Numbered from the stretch's first letter, positions 37,601-47,324 are shown. The stretch is 64,000 nucleotides of DNA from Orrella dioscoreae (GCF_900089455.2 NZ_LT907988.1:3534001-3598000), one strand, 5' to 3'. Made by a program: numbers and translations. The notes: a model not told the origin generated them from the sequence alone.

Positions 37601-40600
37601 TCTTCACGCGTTTGTAGTTGTATTCCTCGGAGACGTTCTCTGCCGCGACGATGTTAACGTCGCGTTCGGCCGAGACAACGACGTCGCCCATGCCGCCGAT
37701 GTTGGAGCCCTGCACGGTGACATCGCGGCCAGCCATCATGACGACCGAGTCGCCGGTGAAGGTGGAGCCGATAGCCAAGGTCTGCCTGGCCTCATCGATA
37801 GTGTGAACACTTTTGGATGAGAAGCCACTGCGAGACTTGAAGTAGTGTTCGTCGCGCGCGTATCCGCTTGCCTCACCTGCAAGCAGGTTGATGTCGCGGC
37901 CCGCACCGACGGCCAACTGACCGTCGGTGGTCGCCTGCGCCGCCCGGGCATTGACATCCTGTCCGGCGATCAGGGTAAGGTCACCGCCCGCTGTAATGAC
38001 CGAGCCAATTTCGGTAGTGCGCGAAACATGCGTATTGTTTCGACGGCTCCACGTGACAGCTTCGTTATGCGCCGTCTCGATTGTCTGCAGGTTGATGTCG
38101 CGGCCAGCTTGCAGACGAGCATCGTCACTGGCAGTCATGGCTGCCGCGGTGGCGGTGATGTCACGGCCAGCGACAATATCCAGCGTACCCGCATCGATGC
38201 GCGACACACCGCTGACGTACGTCCCCTGGGTAATGCTATTGGCGAACGTGTCGGTAGTGCTGACAAGGTTCACGTCGCGGCCAGCTTGCAACGCCACGGC
38301 ATCGCCCTTGATGAGCGCAGCCACGTTGTCGATATCCTGGCGCGCATTCAGGTCCACGCGCCCGCCTTGGATCAGACTGCCTGCTTCGTTGCGAATGTTC
38401 TCCGCCGTCATGACCGTGGCATCGCGTGCACCAATCATGCCGCTATTGACGATGTCGCCCTCCACGTCCAAGGTCACATCCCTTCCGGCGATGAGGGTGC
38501 CATCTCCTTTCAGATCACCCTCACGCACCACCAGGTACACCTGAGGGACCAGGACGGTTTGGGTGGTGCCGTCAGGCAGCGTCACGGTCTGTGCCACCAT
38601 CCAGACCAGGTCGGTGGTCAGGTGGCGCATCTGCTCGTCGGTCAGCGCCGTGCCCAGCGTCAGGCCGTACTGGCCGGCGAACTCGGCGCCCGCCGTCAGC
38701 AAGGCCTTGTATTGCGCCTCGTTGTCGGAGTAATCGCCCACATAGCGCTGGCCCGTGCCCGCCATGATCTGGTCGGCCACCAGTCGCTGTTCATAGAAGC
38801 CGTCGCCCAACCGCTTGAGCGTAGCCGCGCCATCGAAGGGATCGGGCGCCTGCGGCTGGCCTGCGCCGGGGGCAGGCGCGTTGGCGGCGGCGCCTTGCGT
38901 GCGCAACTGCTGCAGCAGGAAATCGCTGGACAGCACCTCCCGCCCCCCGAGGAATCGGCTGTCCGTCGCGACCAGATAAGGGGCATCCGGGGCCGTCAGC
39001 GTCTGGTAAAGGCTGCTGCGAGGCAAAGTGGCGGGCGGCGTAACGGTGCGCACCAGCCCGGAGCCCGGCAAGGAAATGGAAACGATGGGTGGTGGCGCAG
39101 AGGGCACGGCAACGCCCGATGCGCCAGGCCCGGCATTGCCCGTGGCAGGCACCACGGCGCCGCCGCTGGCGCTGGCCACCGCCAGGTCAATAGGTTGGGA
39201 TTCCAGGATCCCGCTGTAGTCCGAGTAGCGGTACTTGCGTCGGTGATCTTCCTCATTGGTGTAGATCATCTGGCCGGACAACGTTGCCAGCCGCTCACCG
39301 GTGGCGCCGACATTGGTGATGGCCGGACCGGTTACCGACAACGCGCCGCCCGCCACGATCTGGCTCTTGTCATTGACGACGGTGCCGGACAGCGCCATGT
39401 TGCCGCCCGACAGGATGCGGCCAGGGTCGGAGGCCAACGTCTTGCTTTCGCTGATGGTCTCCGTCACCACGTAATACGTGAAGTCGCGAATCTGTCGGTA
39501 ATAGACATCGACGTTGAATTCGCTGATCTTGGCTTGCAGGGCTTCATAGGAAGCCATCTTTGCCGCCAACGCTTGGTCGTAGGCAGCCTGGTCCGCCTTC
39601 TGCTGGGCCGTGCAGGCCCAGGGCTCGCACTCGACCGGCTCTACCGGCAAGGCAACAGCTGGCTGCACGACCTCGAAGACCTCCCAGATCCTGGGCGACG
39701 TGTCGAAGTGGAACTGCAGGGGCCTGAACGTGCAGCCGTTATCGTTGCAATCATTGCTCTCCGGCGTGAACGACGCCGGGATCGGTGCCGTAATGCCCGC
39801 ACGCTGGCGGCCTCGGTGGGGAAAGTAATCGTAGGGCGGACCGAAACGCTCCTGCGGATACTTGTCGGAAGGCATCAACAAGCGCCGCGTGACGTTGCCT
39901 GCCAGCCAATCGAAGTCCTTGCTGCACGTCGCGCTCAGCTCATCGCAGATCCACGCCAACGCACCGTCGTGCATCTGGTCGCTGCCGTTCAATCGGTAAT
40001 AGATCTTCGGCTGCTGCAGGATCTCCCGAACCTCGCTCTCAAACCGCAGATTCTCATTGCGCAGCGACACCGCCCCGATGCTGGCATGCCGTCCCGCCTC
40101 GATCGTGGCCGACGCATTGGTCACGGACTGCGCCTGCCCCGTGGCACGTCCATTGCCGTCCAGCGAACCGCCAATCCGCAAATCCTGATCCGCATAGATC
40201 AGCGCGTGCTCGCGGTTGACCAGCGTGCCCACACCAAGATCCATGTCGCCGCGCGAGGCGATCACACCCGCCACGCCGCCCGCCACGTCGTTCACCAGGC
40301 TGCCCGCCTGGATGGCGATGGCGTCGCCATAGATGCGGCCCACGTTGGTAACGCTGCCCGCGGTGATGCGCGTGAGCCCGCCGTCGATCAAGCCCGCGTT
40401 GTGCAACTGCTGCGAGACATTCAGCGTGGTGGTGCCATGGGCGACAATCTCGGCGCCTGCGCGGTTGGTCAGGCTCTGACTCCCGACGGTCAGGTCACGG
40501 CCCGCCGAAATGATGCCGGTGTTGTCCAGCCCCGCCCCCACGCTCAGCGTCAGGTCGCGGTTGGCAACCAGGCTACCTACATGCGTGTAGCCACCAGTCA

Positions 40601-43412
40601 GCGTCAATGCCAGGTCACCCTGTGATTGCAGCCGGCCGGCGCCCGTCAAGGCGTCGGACACCACGGCCAGGCGTTCCCCGGCGGCCAGCGTGCCCTGGGC
40701 GTTGCCCAGTTGGCCAGCGCGCAGTTCGGCCTGCGCCTGCGAGGACACGAGCCCTGCGGCGTTGTCCAGCGCGGCGGTGCGCAGATCCAGCGAGGCATCT
40801 GCGGCCAGTTGGCCGCTGGCGTTGTCGACACGGTCGGCCCGCACCGTCAGCGCACCGGCCAGCACGCCCAGCGGCTGCGTGGCGCCGCTCACACGCGTGT
40901 TGCGGTTGTCCAGCGCAGCGGCGCTCAGATCCAGCGCGGCGTCGGCCTGCAGCAGGCCGCCCAGGTTGGTGACCGTGCCCAGGGCCGTCACCGAAAGGTT
41001 CTTGGCGGCGATGACGCCGCCCTGGTTGTCCAGGGTGTTCGCTGACAAGGTGGCGGACTCGCCCGCCGCGATCGTGCCTAGTCGGGTGTCGAGCTTGCCT
41101 TGCAGCGTGGCGTCCAGCGTGGTCGCGGCGGTAAGCTTGCCGCCACCCAAGGCCAGGTCACGCGCGGCGATCTCGGCGGCATTGCCGTGCAACACGGCGT
41201 TGCCCGCATCGATGTCACCCGTGGCGGTCAATGCCAGGCGTTGGCCGGCAGATACGGTGCCCGAGGACAGGTTCAGCGTCCCGCCCGTCAGCGTGACATC
41301 CTTCCCTGCAGCGGCCAGGCCGCTGTGGCGCAACTGTGAGGCACCCAAGGTCAGGCTGCCCTCGCCGTCCAGTTCGCCCGCCACGCCCACGCCAGCCAGG
41401 ATGCGGCCCGTGTTCGTCAGTTGGCCGTTGACGGCCTTGGCGTCCACGTTGCCGGTGGCAAGGACAGTGCCGGTGTTGTCCAGGCTGCTGCCTGCATTCA
41501 GCGTGGCAGTGCTGCCTGCCGACAGGATGCCCTCGTTCTTCAACGTGGTGCCGGCATCGGCCGTCACCTTGCCTCCAGCCTGTGCCCTGGCGGTGTTGGC
41601 CAGCGTCAAGCCCCGGTCCCCCTGCAGGAAGAGGTCACCGCTCAATGCGGCGGTGGTGCCCGCCAGCATGAGGTCGCGTTGCGCGCGCAGCGCCACGCTG
41701 CCATCGGCGGACAGGATGCCGTCGGCCGACAAGGTGCCGCCCGCCGTGGCACGCAGCGTGCCTGCAGCCTGGGTACGGGACGCCTGCGTGGTGCTGATGT
41801 CGCCTTGCGCGTTGGCGGTCAGGTCACCGCCCAGCGCCACCGTGCGGCCCGCCAATTGCATGCCGCTGCCGGCCTGCAGTGCCGCATGGCGCCCGGCCAA
41901 CGCCTGCCCCGCACTGCTCAGGCCGGCGCCCGCCGTGGCGGACAGGTCCCGGCCCGCCTCAAGCTCCGCGGTCGAGGCGAGGTTCAAGACGCCGTCACGC
42001 GCAGTCAGCGACACGTCGTTGGCCGCGCTGACCGCGCCTTGCACGGTCAATCCGCCCGTGCCCGACAGCGTCAGGCTGTTGCCCGCGGACAGCGTGCCGC
42101 CGAAGACCGCGTCGCCCCCCTGGGCGCGGGCCAGCAGGTTGCCTGCCGCCTGCGTGCGCGTGCCCGCCGCCGTGACAAGACCGCCTTGCGCGGTGATGGA
42201 CAGGTCGCCGCCCAGCGCGACGGTTGCCCCGGTGAGCTGCAGCGGCGCGCCGGCCACCAGCGTCACGTGGCGGTCGCCCTGCGCCTGGCCCGCCAACGTC
42301 AGCCTCTGCCCCGACTGCAAAGCCAGGTCGCGCGATGCCCACAGGCCTCCCGCCTGCGCCACCGCCAACGCCCCGCCCGCGGTCAACGTCAGGTCCTGGC
42401 CTGCTTGCAGCGCACCCCGCACGCTGGCGTCGCGGCCGGCTTGCAAGGCCAGCGTGCCGCCTGCGGTCAGGCGGCCTTCGGCTGCCAGGTCTCGCGCGGC
42501 ATTCACGCTGGCCGTGGTGCCCGCCTGCAGCGCAGCGGTGGGCGCAAAGCGCACGTCGCCGTTGGCGCTGACTTCCAGCGCGCCCGTCAGTGCGGCCAGG
42601 TTGCCGCCCACGTTCACGCCCACGCCGGCTTCGGTGCCCACCAGCCGGATGCTGTTGGCGTACATGCCGCCCAGGGCCGCCAAGTCGATGGCGACGCCGG
42701 GCGCGGCGCCTTGCGCGGCCTGCGCCTGCACGGCGCCGGTGTTGTAGTCGACGATGTTGGCGCCCGCCACGGCATCCACGCGCTCGGCCCAGATGGACGC
42801 GTTGATCGCCAGCGCGCGCGCCAGCAGGTCCACCTGCGACAGGCCCGCGCCATACAGGCCCAGGCCGTCCACGCTGATGCTGCCCTGGCCGATATCGAAG
42901 CCCTGCACCGAGCCATCGGCGTTCAGGATCGGTCGGCCCGTGGTCAGCGTGCCGCGATGGGTGTTGAGGAAGCCGCAGCCGTCGCAGGTGATGCCCGCCG
43001 GGTTGGCCACGATGACGTTGGCCCGATGGCCCGCCACTTCCAGCATGCCGCGCAATTGCGAGGGGTTGTTGGCCGTGACCTGGTTCAGGATGGTGGTGGC
43101 GCGCTGGTTGCCCAGCATGGGGTTGCCGGCAATGCCGCCCGCCAGCTGCGACTGGCTGCCCGCGCCGCTGTTGTTCAGCACCACGCCCGACGGGCCCACG
43201 TTGAACTGCGTGTAGCGGTTGTTCGACACCCCGCCCGCGCTGGGCGGCGCGATGTTCACGACCGGCACGCCGTTGGGGCCCACGCCCACCACGGGCCGTT
43301 GTCCGGCGACGTTGCGGTCGACGGTGATGGGCAACGTCTGCGCCCAGGCGAGGGAAGGCACGACCTGGGTCAGCAGGACAAGGCTGGCGATGGCACGGCG
43401 CAGGAGGGTCAT
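34686..43412 (-). CDS. two-partner-secreted CdiA/FhaB-type exoprotein with C-terminal toxin region
   Basis: 2908 residues. A short signal peptide (MTLLRRAIASLVLLTQVVPS, cleaved near 25) leads into a TPS secretion domain (to about 290) with FNVGPSGVVLNNS and VIVANPAGITCDGCGF. Long FHA-type beta-helical repeats follow to about 1130, then a non-repetitive Cys-containing segment (about 1130-1520, including PYLVATDSRFLGG and LKRLGDGFYEQRLV) in the place of the CdiA receptor-binding domain. More repeats lead to a pre-toxin region ending at AENNYL (about 2673-2678), a VENN-like boundary. The last 230 residues are the variable toxin part, with a hydrophobic Gly/Ala stretch (VIGGVLVSGAASAAAA) and a C-terminal domain ending VEYRARLLPGGAVNVGTIFP. 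Toxin activity is not assignable by eye. No tpsB/cdiB gene is near, so export must use a partner elsewhere. The 43413-43630 gap is AT-rich and holds the divergent promoters. Confidence 0.88.
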   Translation of the reverse strand: MTLLRRAIASLVLLTQVVPSLAWAQTLPITVDRNVAGQRPVVGVGPNGVPVVNIAPPSAGGVSNNRYTQFNVGPSGVVLNNSGAGSQSQLAGGIAGNPMLGNQRATTILNQVTANNPSQLRGMLEVAGHRANVIVANPAGITCDGCGFLNTHRGTLTTGRPILNADGSVQGFDIGQGSISVDGLGLYGAGLSQVDLLARALAINASIWAERVDAVAGANIVDYNTGAVQAQAAQGAAPGVAIDLAALGGMYANSIRLVGTEAGVGVNVGGNLAALTGALEVSANGDVRFAPTAALQAGTTASVNAARDLAAEGRLTAGGTLALQAGRDASVRGALQAGQDLTLTAGGALAVAQAGGLWASRDLALQSGQRLTLAGQAQGDRHVTLVAGAPLQLTGATVALGGDLSITAQGGLVTAAGTRTQAAGNLLARAQGGDAVFGGTLSAGNSLTLSGTGGLTVQGAVSAANDVSLTARDGVLNLASTAELEAGRDLSATAGAGLSSAGQALAGRHAALQAGSGMQLAGRTVALGGDLTANAQGDISTTQASRTQAAGTLRATAGGTLSADGILSADGSVALRAQRDLMLAGTTAALSGDLFLQGDRGLTLANTARAQAGGKVTADAGTTLKNEGILSAGSTATLNAGSSLDNTGTVLATGNVDAKAVNGQLTNTGRILAGVGVAGELDGEGSLTLGASQLRHSGLAAAGKDVTLTGGTLNLSSGTVSAGQRLALTATGDIDAGNAVLHGNAAEIAARDLALGGGKLTAATTLDATLQGKLDTRLGTIAAGESATLSANTLDNQGGVIAAKNLSVTALGTVTNLGGLLQADAALDLSAAALDNRNTRVSGATQPLGVLAGALTVRADRVDNASGQLAADASLDLRTAALDNAAGLVSSQAQAELRAGQLGNAQGTLAAGERLAVVSDALTGAGRLQSQGDLALTLTGGYTHVGSLVANRDLTLSVGAGLDNTGIISAGRDLTVGSQSLTNRAGAEIVAHGTTTLNVSQQLHNAGLIDGGLTRITAGSVTNVGRIYGDAIAIQAGSLVNDVAGGVAGVIASRGDMDLGVGTLVNREHALIYADQDLRIGGSLDGNGRATGQAQSVTNASATIEAGRHASIGAVSLRNENLRFESEVREILQQPKIYYRLNGSDQMHDGALAWICDELSATCSKDFDWLAGNVTRRLLMPSDKYPQERFGPPYDYFPHRGRQRAGITAPIPASFTPESNDCNDNGCTFRPLQFHFDTSPRIWEVFEVVQPAVALPVEPVECEPWACTAQQKADQAAYDQALAAKMASYEALQAKISEFNVDVYYRQIRDFTYYVVTETISESKTLASDPGRILSGGNMALSGTVVNDKSQIVAGGALSVTGPAITNVGATGERLATLSGQMIYTNEEDHRRKYRYSDYSGILESQPIDLAVASASGGAVVPATGNAGPGASGVAVPSAPPPIVSISLPGSGLVRTVTPPATLPRSSLYQTLTAPDAPYLVATDSRFLGGREVLSSDFLLQQLRTQGAAANAPAPGAGQPQAPDPFDGAATLKRLGDGFYEQRLVADQIMAGTGQRYVGDYSDNEAQYKALLTAGAEFAGQYGLTLGTALTDEQMRHLTTDLVWMVAQTVTLPDGTTQTVLVPQVYLVVREGDLKGDGTLIAGRDVTLDVEGDIVNSGMIGARDATVMTAENIRNEAGSLIQGGRVDLNARQDIDNVAALIKGDAVALQAGRDVNLVSTTDTFANSITQGTYVSGVSRIDAGTLDIVAGRDITATAAAMTASDDARLQAGRDINLQTIETAHNEAVTWSRRNNTHVSRTTEIGSVITAGGDLTLIAGQDVNARAAQATTDGQLAVGAGRDINLLAGEASGYARDEHYFKSRSGFSSKSVHTIDEARQTLAIGSTFTGDSVVMMAGRDVTVQGSNIGGMGDVVVSAERDVNIVAAENVSEEYNYKRVKKSGFGALGGISYGSRQTTDSLDGEKVFHTGSTVGSVTGDLLINAGESMLVAGSNVLARQGDVSLVGRDIRIEAVTDTAQEREFHEVKQSGLTVSASNPVVSAAQTGAKMADAASRSGDPVMQALALGTTALAAVNAADAVMQNGGVGGVSVNISLGSSKSQTTIDRSSSSVLGSTVAAGNDLTIVARGGGADSDITVTGSNLSAGNNAVLKAEGDILLQAAQNLASQQTKNKSSSASVGVGITLGVKGGGVSVNAGVSSGRGNSDGRDSTWTQTNVTAGNVLALQSGGDTALRGAVGQADQILASVGGNLLLESLQDTSTYQSKQKNAGFSGSVCVTCAVPGSIAGNIGRGKMNSDYASVTQQTGLKAGDGGFLIDVGGNTTLIGSVISSSQQAVADGLNHLSTGTLTVEDIKNRATYSASQVSVGGGYTFGGDGGESAGQGGVGQDKHGNVAAGGNAKPASSVPSDKSGLSMGLPVALSASGNASSTTRSGISEGVIEIRDEAGQQALTGKSAAETIASLNRDTTDTLGALKPIFDKEKIEAGFEIGTAFAGEMGQFLTNRAREVDALEKRAGDMSLTEAERDQAKADAILLDRQWGASGSYRRILSAVAAGAGGNVTGGAGQFVQSAAVNYLQGLAASEVKSIADALGTGSEAEAARAALHAVVGCVGAAASAGACGAGALGASASSVLGALLGSSATAGSEEKESRVNLISSIVAAISLGTGVEAVAAVVAARTEAENNYLKPGEIQTLMDDLRLCRTAGDPAACQQETKEKYEDISVSRGGSKLFGCKAEGEAACEQQLRDADGGADALAELQRSGWKPEELAILDGLADLSSDDSFIARKIWHSAFLSESGVIGGVLVSGAASAAAAQSEVSAAKANALATAGKTASGAEQTIFRTAHYSSRLQKEGVNVAKAEAIVAKEIQQMRAAMTENANVSGRLFIDGVQVEYRARLLPGGAVNVGTIFPVK

Positions 43413-43630
43413 GGTTCACACTGCCTAAAAAGGAAATATCCGGCCATGCGACAGGCAGGCATTCCATTAATTGGAACCAAGCAAAGTAACAAGAAACATT
43501 ATGAAAAACAACGACACTTAAATGACAGCCATCAATGCGGCAAATGCCATCCCTCTTTGGCGTGCCAGAAGCAAGCAGGGACATACCCAATTGCCGCGTC
43601 GCATAGTCGGCCGTTACTTTTACGGGCACT

Positions 43631-45331
43631 ATGCCGACATCCTCCGCTAACACCTCCCCCATCGCCCGCTCCGGCGGCCAGATCCTTGTCGATCAACTGG
43701 TGGCGCACGGCGTGCGCCACGTGTTCTGCGTTCCTGGCGAAAGCTACCTGGCCGTGCTGGATGCGCTGGTGGACGTCGACATCGACGTCACCGTGTGCCG
43801 CCAGGAAGGCGGCGCGGCCATGATGGCCGACGCGCACGGCAAGCTGTCGGGCCGGCCCGGCATCTGCATGGTCACGCGCGGCCCGGGCGCCGCCAACGCG
43901 CTGGCGGGCGTGCACATCGCCAGCCAGGACTCCACGCCCCTGATCCTGTTCGTGGGCCAGATCGAACGCGGCATGCGCGAGCGCGAAGCCTTCCAGGAAA
44001 TGGACTACCGCGCAGTCTTCGGCACCCAGGCCAAATGGGTCACCGAGATCGATGACGCCGACCGCATTCCCGAACTGATCTCGCGCGCCTTCCACGTCGC
44101 CAGCTCCGGCCGCCCCGGCCCGGTTGTCATCGCGCTGCCCGAGGACATGCTGACCGACACCGCCACGGTGGCCGATACCCCGGGCTACGACATCATCGAC
44201 ACCGCGCCCGGCGCGGCGCAACTGGCCGACCTGGCCGAGCGCCTGGCCGCCGCGCGCGCGCCGCTGGCCATCCTGGGCGGCACGCGCTGGAGCGCGCAAG
44301 CCGTGGACCAGTTCGCTGCTTTCGCCGAACGCGCCGGCCTGCCGGTGGCGGCCTCGTTCCGCCGCCAGATGCTGTGCCCGGCAGACCACCCCTGCTATAT
44401 CGGCGACGTGGGCCTGGGCGCCAACCCGGCGCTGCTGGCGCGCGTGCGCGACGCCGACCTGCTGCTGCTGGTGGGCGGGCGCATGTCCGAGATTCCCAGC
44501 CAGAGCTACACGCTGCTGGACCTGCCGGTGCCGCGCCAGGCGCTGGTGCACGTGCATCCCGACGTCAACGAGCTGGGCCGCGTCTATCGCCCCACGCTGG
44601 CCATCAACGCCTCACCCACGGCCTTCGCGGCGGCGCTGGCCGACGTGCCCGCCAGCCACGACTCGGCGCGCAAGGATGCCATCCGCAACCTGCACGACAG
44701 CTACATCGCCTGGAGCGATGCCAGCCGCATCCGCACGCAGGGCGCGCTGCAGATGGGCGAGATCATGGCGTGGCTGGAATCACGCCTGCCCGATGACGCG
44801 GTGCTGACCAACGGCGCGGGCAACTACGCCACGTGGCTGCACCGCTTCCACCGCAACCGCGCCTACGGCACGCAACTCGCGCCGACCTCGGGCTCGATGG
44901 GCTACGGGCTGCCGGCGGCGGTGGGTGCCAAGCGCGTCGATCCCTCGCGCATGGTCGTGTGCTTCGCAGGCGACGGCTGCTTCCTGATGCACGGCCAGGA
45001 ATTCGCCACCGCCGTGCAATACGACCTGCCGATCATCGTCATCGTCGTGGACAACGGCATGTACGGCACGATCCGCATGCACCAGGAAAAGCACTACCCG
45101 GCCCGCGTGTCGGCCACCGCGCTGCGCAACCCCGACTTCGCCGCCTATGCGCGCAGCTTCGGCGGCCACGGCGAACGCGTGGAGGATACCGAGCAGTTCG
45201 CCGCCGCCTTCGAACGCGCCGTGGCCAGCGGCAAGCCGGCCATCCTGCATTGCCTGCTGGACCCGGAGGTCATCACGCCGACAGCCACGCTGACCGACCT
45301 GCGCACGACGGCCCAGAAGCAAGGCGGCTGA
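43631..45331 (+). CDS. thiamine-diphosphate-dependent enzyme, acetolactate synthase large-subunit-like
   Basis: 566 residues with the three domains of the ALS/POX family. The N-terminal domain has the catalytic Glu in VCRQEGGAAMMADAHGK and VTRGPGAANA. The central domain includes LGGTRWS and LVGGRMSE. The C-terminal ThDP-binding motif is GDGCFLMHGQEFATA ... VDNGMYGTIRMHQ. No regulatory small subunit or ilvC follows, so this is not a normal isoleucine-valine locus. Members of this group include catabolic acetolactate synthases, glyoxylate carboligases and aldehyde lyases, so the substrate is uncertain. Confidence 0.85.
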   Translation: MPTSSANTSPIARSGGQILVDQLVAHGVRHVFCVPGESYLAVLDALVDVDIDVTVCRQEGGAAMMADAHGKLSGRPGICMVTRGPGAANALAGVHIASQDSTPLILFVGQIERGMREREAFQEMDYRAVFGTQAKWVTEIDDADRIPELISRAFHVASSGRPGPVVIALPEDMLTDTATVADTPGYDIIDTAPGAAQLADLAERLAAARAPLAILGGTRWSAQAVDQFAAFAERAGLPVAASFRRQMLCPADHPCYIGDVGLGANPALLARVRDADLLLLVGGRMSEIPSQSYTLLDLPVPRQALVHVHPDVNELGRVYRPTLAINASPTAFAAALADVPASHDSARKDAIRNLHDSYIAWSDASRIRTQGALQMGEIMAWLESRLPDDAVLTNGAGNYATWLHRFHRNRAYGTQLAPTSGSMGYGLPAAVGAKRVDPSRMVVCFAGDGCFLMHGQEFATAVQYDLPIIVIVVDNGMYGTIRMHQEKHYPARVSATALRNPDFAAYARSFGGHGERVEDTEQFAAAFERAVASGKPAILHCLLDPEVITPTATLTDLRTTAQKQGG

Positions 45332-45352
45332 TACGCGCATCACGCCACGCAG

Positions 45353-45390
45353 CGGCCCGCCCTCGCAAGACGGCGGGCCGTCCTGTTTTC
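45353..45390 (+). terminator. Rho-independent terminator between convergent genes
   Basis: Stem CGGCCCGCC / GGCGGGCCG (9 bp) with a 10-base loop, followed by TCCTGTTTT. It ends the ThDP-enzyme transcript, 22 bases after its stop, facing the convergent nitroreductase gene. Confidence 0.75.
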
Positions 45391-45400
45391 CGGCCGCGTC

Positions 45401-46102
45401 CTAATCCAGGAAATGCGTGAATGCCTCGACGGGTTCGCGCTCCGAGCGCAGCGTGTTCTCGATGGCCGACTCCTCGGCCCGGCCCAGCGCCATGCCGCAC
45501 ACGAACATCTCTTCGGGCGGCAGCGCCAACTCCCGCCTGATGATGTCGTGGTACGGCACGAAGGCCGCCTGCGGGCAGGTGTCCAGTCCGTGGGCCCGCG
45601 CGGCCAGCATGATGGATTGCAGGAACATGCCGTAATCCAGCCAGCTGCCCTGCGACATGATGCGGTTGATGGTGAACAGCAGTCCCACCGGCGCATCGAA
45701 GAAGCGGTAGTTCCTGCCATGCTGGGCATGCATGCCGGCCTTGTCCTCGCGCGTGAGACCCAGCAGGCCATACAGGTCCCAGCCCACCTTGCGGCGGCGG
45801 TCCAGGAACGGCGAGATCCATTTCCTGGGGTAGTAGTCGTACTCGCCCTGGTAGCGCGCGGGGTCGGGATCGTCATGCGCCGCGCCCAGCGCCTTGCCGA
45901 CGCGCGCCAGCGTTTCACCCGTCAGCACATAGACCTGCCAGGGTTGCGCGTTGTTGCCCGAGGGCGCGCGCGCCGCCAGGCGCAGGATGGCCTCGATGGT
46001 CTCGCGCGGCACCGGCTCGGGCAGGAACGCCCGCACCGAGCGGCGCGACAGCAAGGCCTCTTCGGCAGACAGGGGAACAGCGTCAGGGCTGGACGTCGGC
46101 AT
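45401..46102 (-). CDS. nitroreductase family protein
   Basis: 233 residues of the FMN-dependent nitroreductase fold. RRSVRAFLPEPVPRETIEAI and ARAPSGNNAQPWQVYVL carry the FMN-contact Arg/Ser/Asn residues, and GLDTCPQAAF and FVCGMALGRAEE are the C-terminal marks. The ATG at 46102 is preferred over the GTG six bases upstream because GGAG then stands 5 bases away. It may reduce nitroaromatics, quinones or a natural electrophile; nothing nearby narrows it. Confidence 0.88.
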   Translation of the reverse strand: MPTSSPDAVPLSAEEALLSRRSVRAFLPEPVPRETIEAILRLAARAPSGNNAQPWQVYVLTGETLARVGKALGAAHDDPDPARYQGEYDYYPRKWISPFLDRRRKVGWDLYGLLGLTREDKAGMHAQHGRNYRFFDAPVGLLFTINRIMSQGSWLDYGMFLQSIMLAARAHGLDTCPQAAFVPYHDIIRRELALPPEEMFVCGMALGRAEESAIENTLRSEREPVEAFTHFLD

Positions 46103-46225
46103 CGGCACTCCTTGCGGATCGGGTCATGGCCGGCGCACATCGCCAGCCCTGCCTGATTGTGCCGCAGCACGGCGTGAAGCGTGAGCGGGGGATGCCCTAC
46201 ATGGGGATGCTGGCGCGGGGAACGT

Positions 46226-47275
46226 TCAGGTCGCCGCGCCGTCGTCGGCGTCAAACGCGGCAGCCGCGCGGCCCACGCGATCGCGCACGGCCAGCCAGTT
46301 GGCCGCCTCGGGCGGCGCTTCCAGCACGATGCCCGCATAGCCTTGCAGGTCCAGGCTGCGCAGCATGGCATACAGCCCGGCCGCATAGGCATCGGCAGCG
46401 GCGGGCGCCGCATGCCAGTCCACGCGCGGCGACAGGTCCGCGGGCGCCTGCGCGCGCGTGTGCGACACCAGCACGTATCGGCCCGTGGCGGGCAGGCCCT
46501 GCCCCGTCGCCAGGGCGGCCAGCGTCGCGGCGCTGGCCAGGCGCAGCGGGGTGCGCGGCGCGTAGTGGGCTTTCAGGCTGCCCGACACCCGCGGCGCCGC
46601 GGCATCAGGCAAGGCAGGCAGGCTGCCCGTGATCTCGGCGATGCGCGCGGCCGTGACATGGCCGGGACGCAGCAGCACCGGTCCCACGCTGTCCAGGCGC
46701 GACAGGTCCAGGATGGTCGACTCGATGCCGACCTCGGACGCGCCGCCTTCGAGCACCGGCATGCCGGCCGCCACGAGTTCCGGGAATTCGCTGCGCACGT
46801 GCGCGGCATGCGTGGGCGACACCTGGCCGAACTTGTTGGCCGAAGGCGCGGCCACGCCGCCATGTCCGCCGCGGCGCCTGGCGAAGGCACGCAGCAATTG
46901 CTGGGCCACCGGATGCGAGGGGCAACGCAGGCCCACGCTGTCCTGTCCGCCGCTGACGGTGTCGGGGATGTGTGCGGCGCGCGGCAGGATGAGCGTCAGC
47001 GGCCCCGGCCAGAAGGCGTCGATCAGTGCGCGCGCCAGCGGCGGGATGTCGCCGGCCCAATAGGACAGGTCCGCCTCGGGCGCCACATGCACGATCACCG
47101 GATGGTTGGACGGGCGGCCCTTGGCCGCATAGATGCGCGCAATCGCCTCGGGGTTTTCGGCATCGGCCCCCAGGCCATAGACGGTTTCCGTGGGAAAGGC
47201 CGCCAGTTCGCCGCGCGCGAGCACATCGGCGGCGTGGTCGATTTCTGCCAGGGAGGCGGGCGCGGCGTGGGGCAT
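46226..47275 (-). CDS. tsaC: L-threonylcarbamoyladenylate synthase, Sua5 type
   Basis: 349 residues: the YrdC/TsaC domain plus the extra Sua5 C-terminal domain. It makes threonylcarbamoyl-AMP from threonine, bicarbonate and ATP for the t6A37 tRNA modification. Visible are FPTETVYGLGADA, AKGRPSNHPVIVH (phosphate-binding KxR), LRCPSHPVAQQLL, APSANKFGQVSPT and ESTILDL. The ATG at 47275 begins just before the conserved core. The gene lies 49 bases after purK. The tcdA product elsewhere in the window acts later on the same nucleotide. Confidence 0.92.
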   Translation of the reverse strand: MPHAAPASLAEIDHAADVLARGELAAFPTETVYGLGADAENPEAIARIYAAKGRPSNHPVIVHVAPEADLSYWAGDIPPLARALIDAFWPGPLTLILPRAAHIPDTVSGGQDSVGLRCPSHPVAQQLLRAFARRRGGHGGVAAPSANKFGQVSPTHAAHVRSEFPELVAAGMPVLEGGASEVGIESTILDLSRLDSVGPVLLRPGHVTAARIAEITGSLPALPDAAAPRVSGSLKAHYAPRTPLRLASAATLAALATGQGLPATGRYVLVSHTRAQAPADLSPRVDWHAAPAAADAYAAGLYAMLRSLDLQGYAGIVLEAPPEAANWLAVRDRVGRAAAAFDADDGAAT

Positions 47276-47324
47276 GGGGGATCGCGGCAAGGAAAGCGTA
47301 ACGGCAAGCCGTCCCGCGTGTCGG

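Noticed and set aside
43413-43630. Hidden tpsB/cdiB fragment or small gene
   Set aside because: Too short, AT-rich and without coding signals; only promoter-like DNA.
37845-43823. Long forward open frames opposite the hemagglutinin gene
   Set aside because: Antisense to the repeat-rich exoprotein; no recognised domains and Arg/His/Gln-rich composition.
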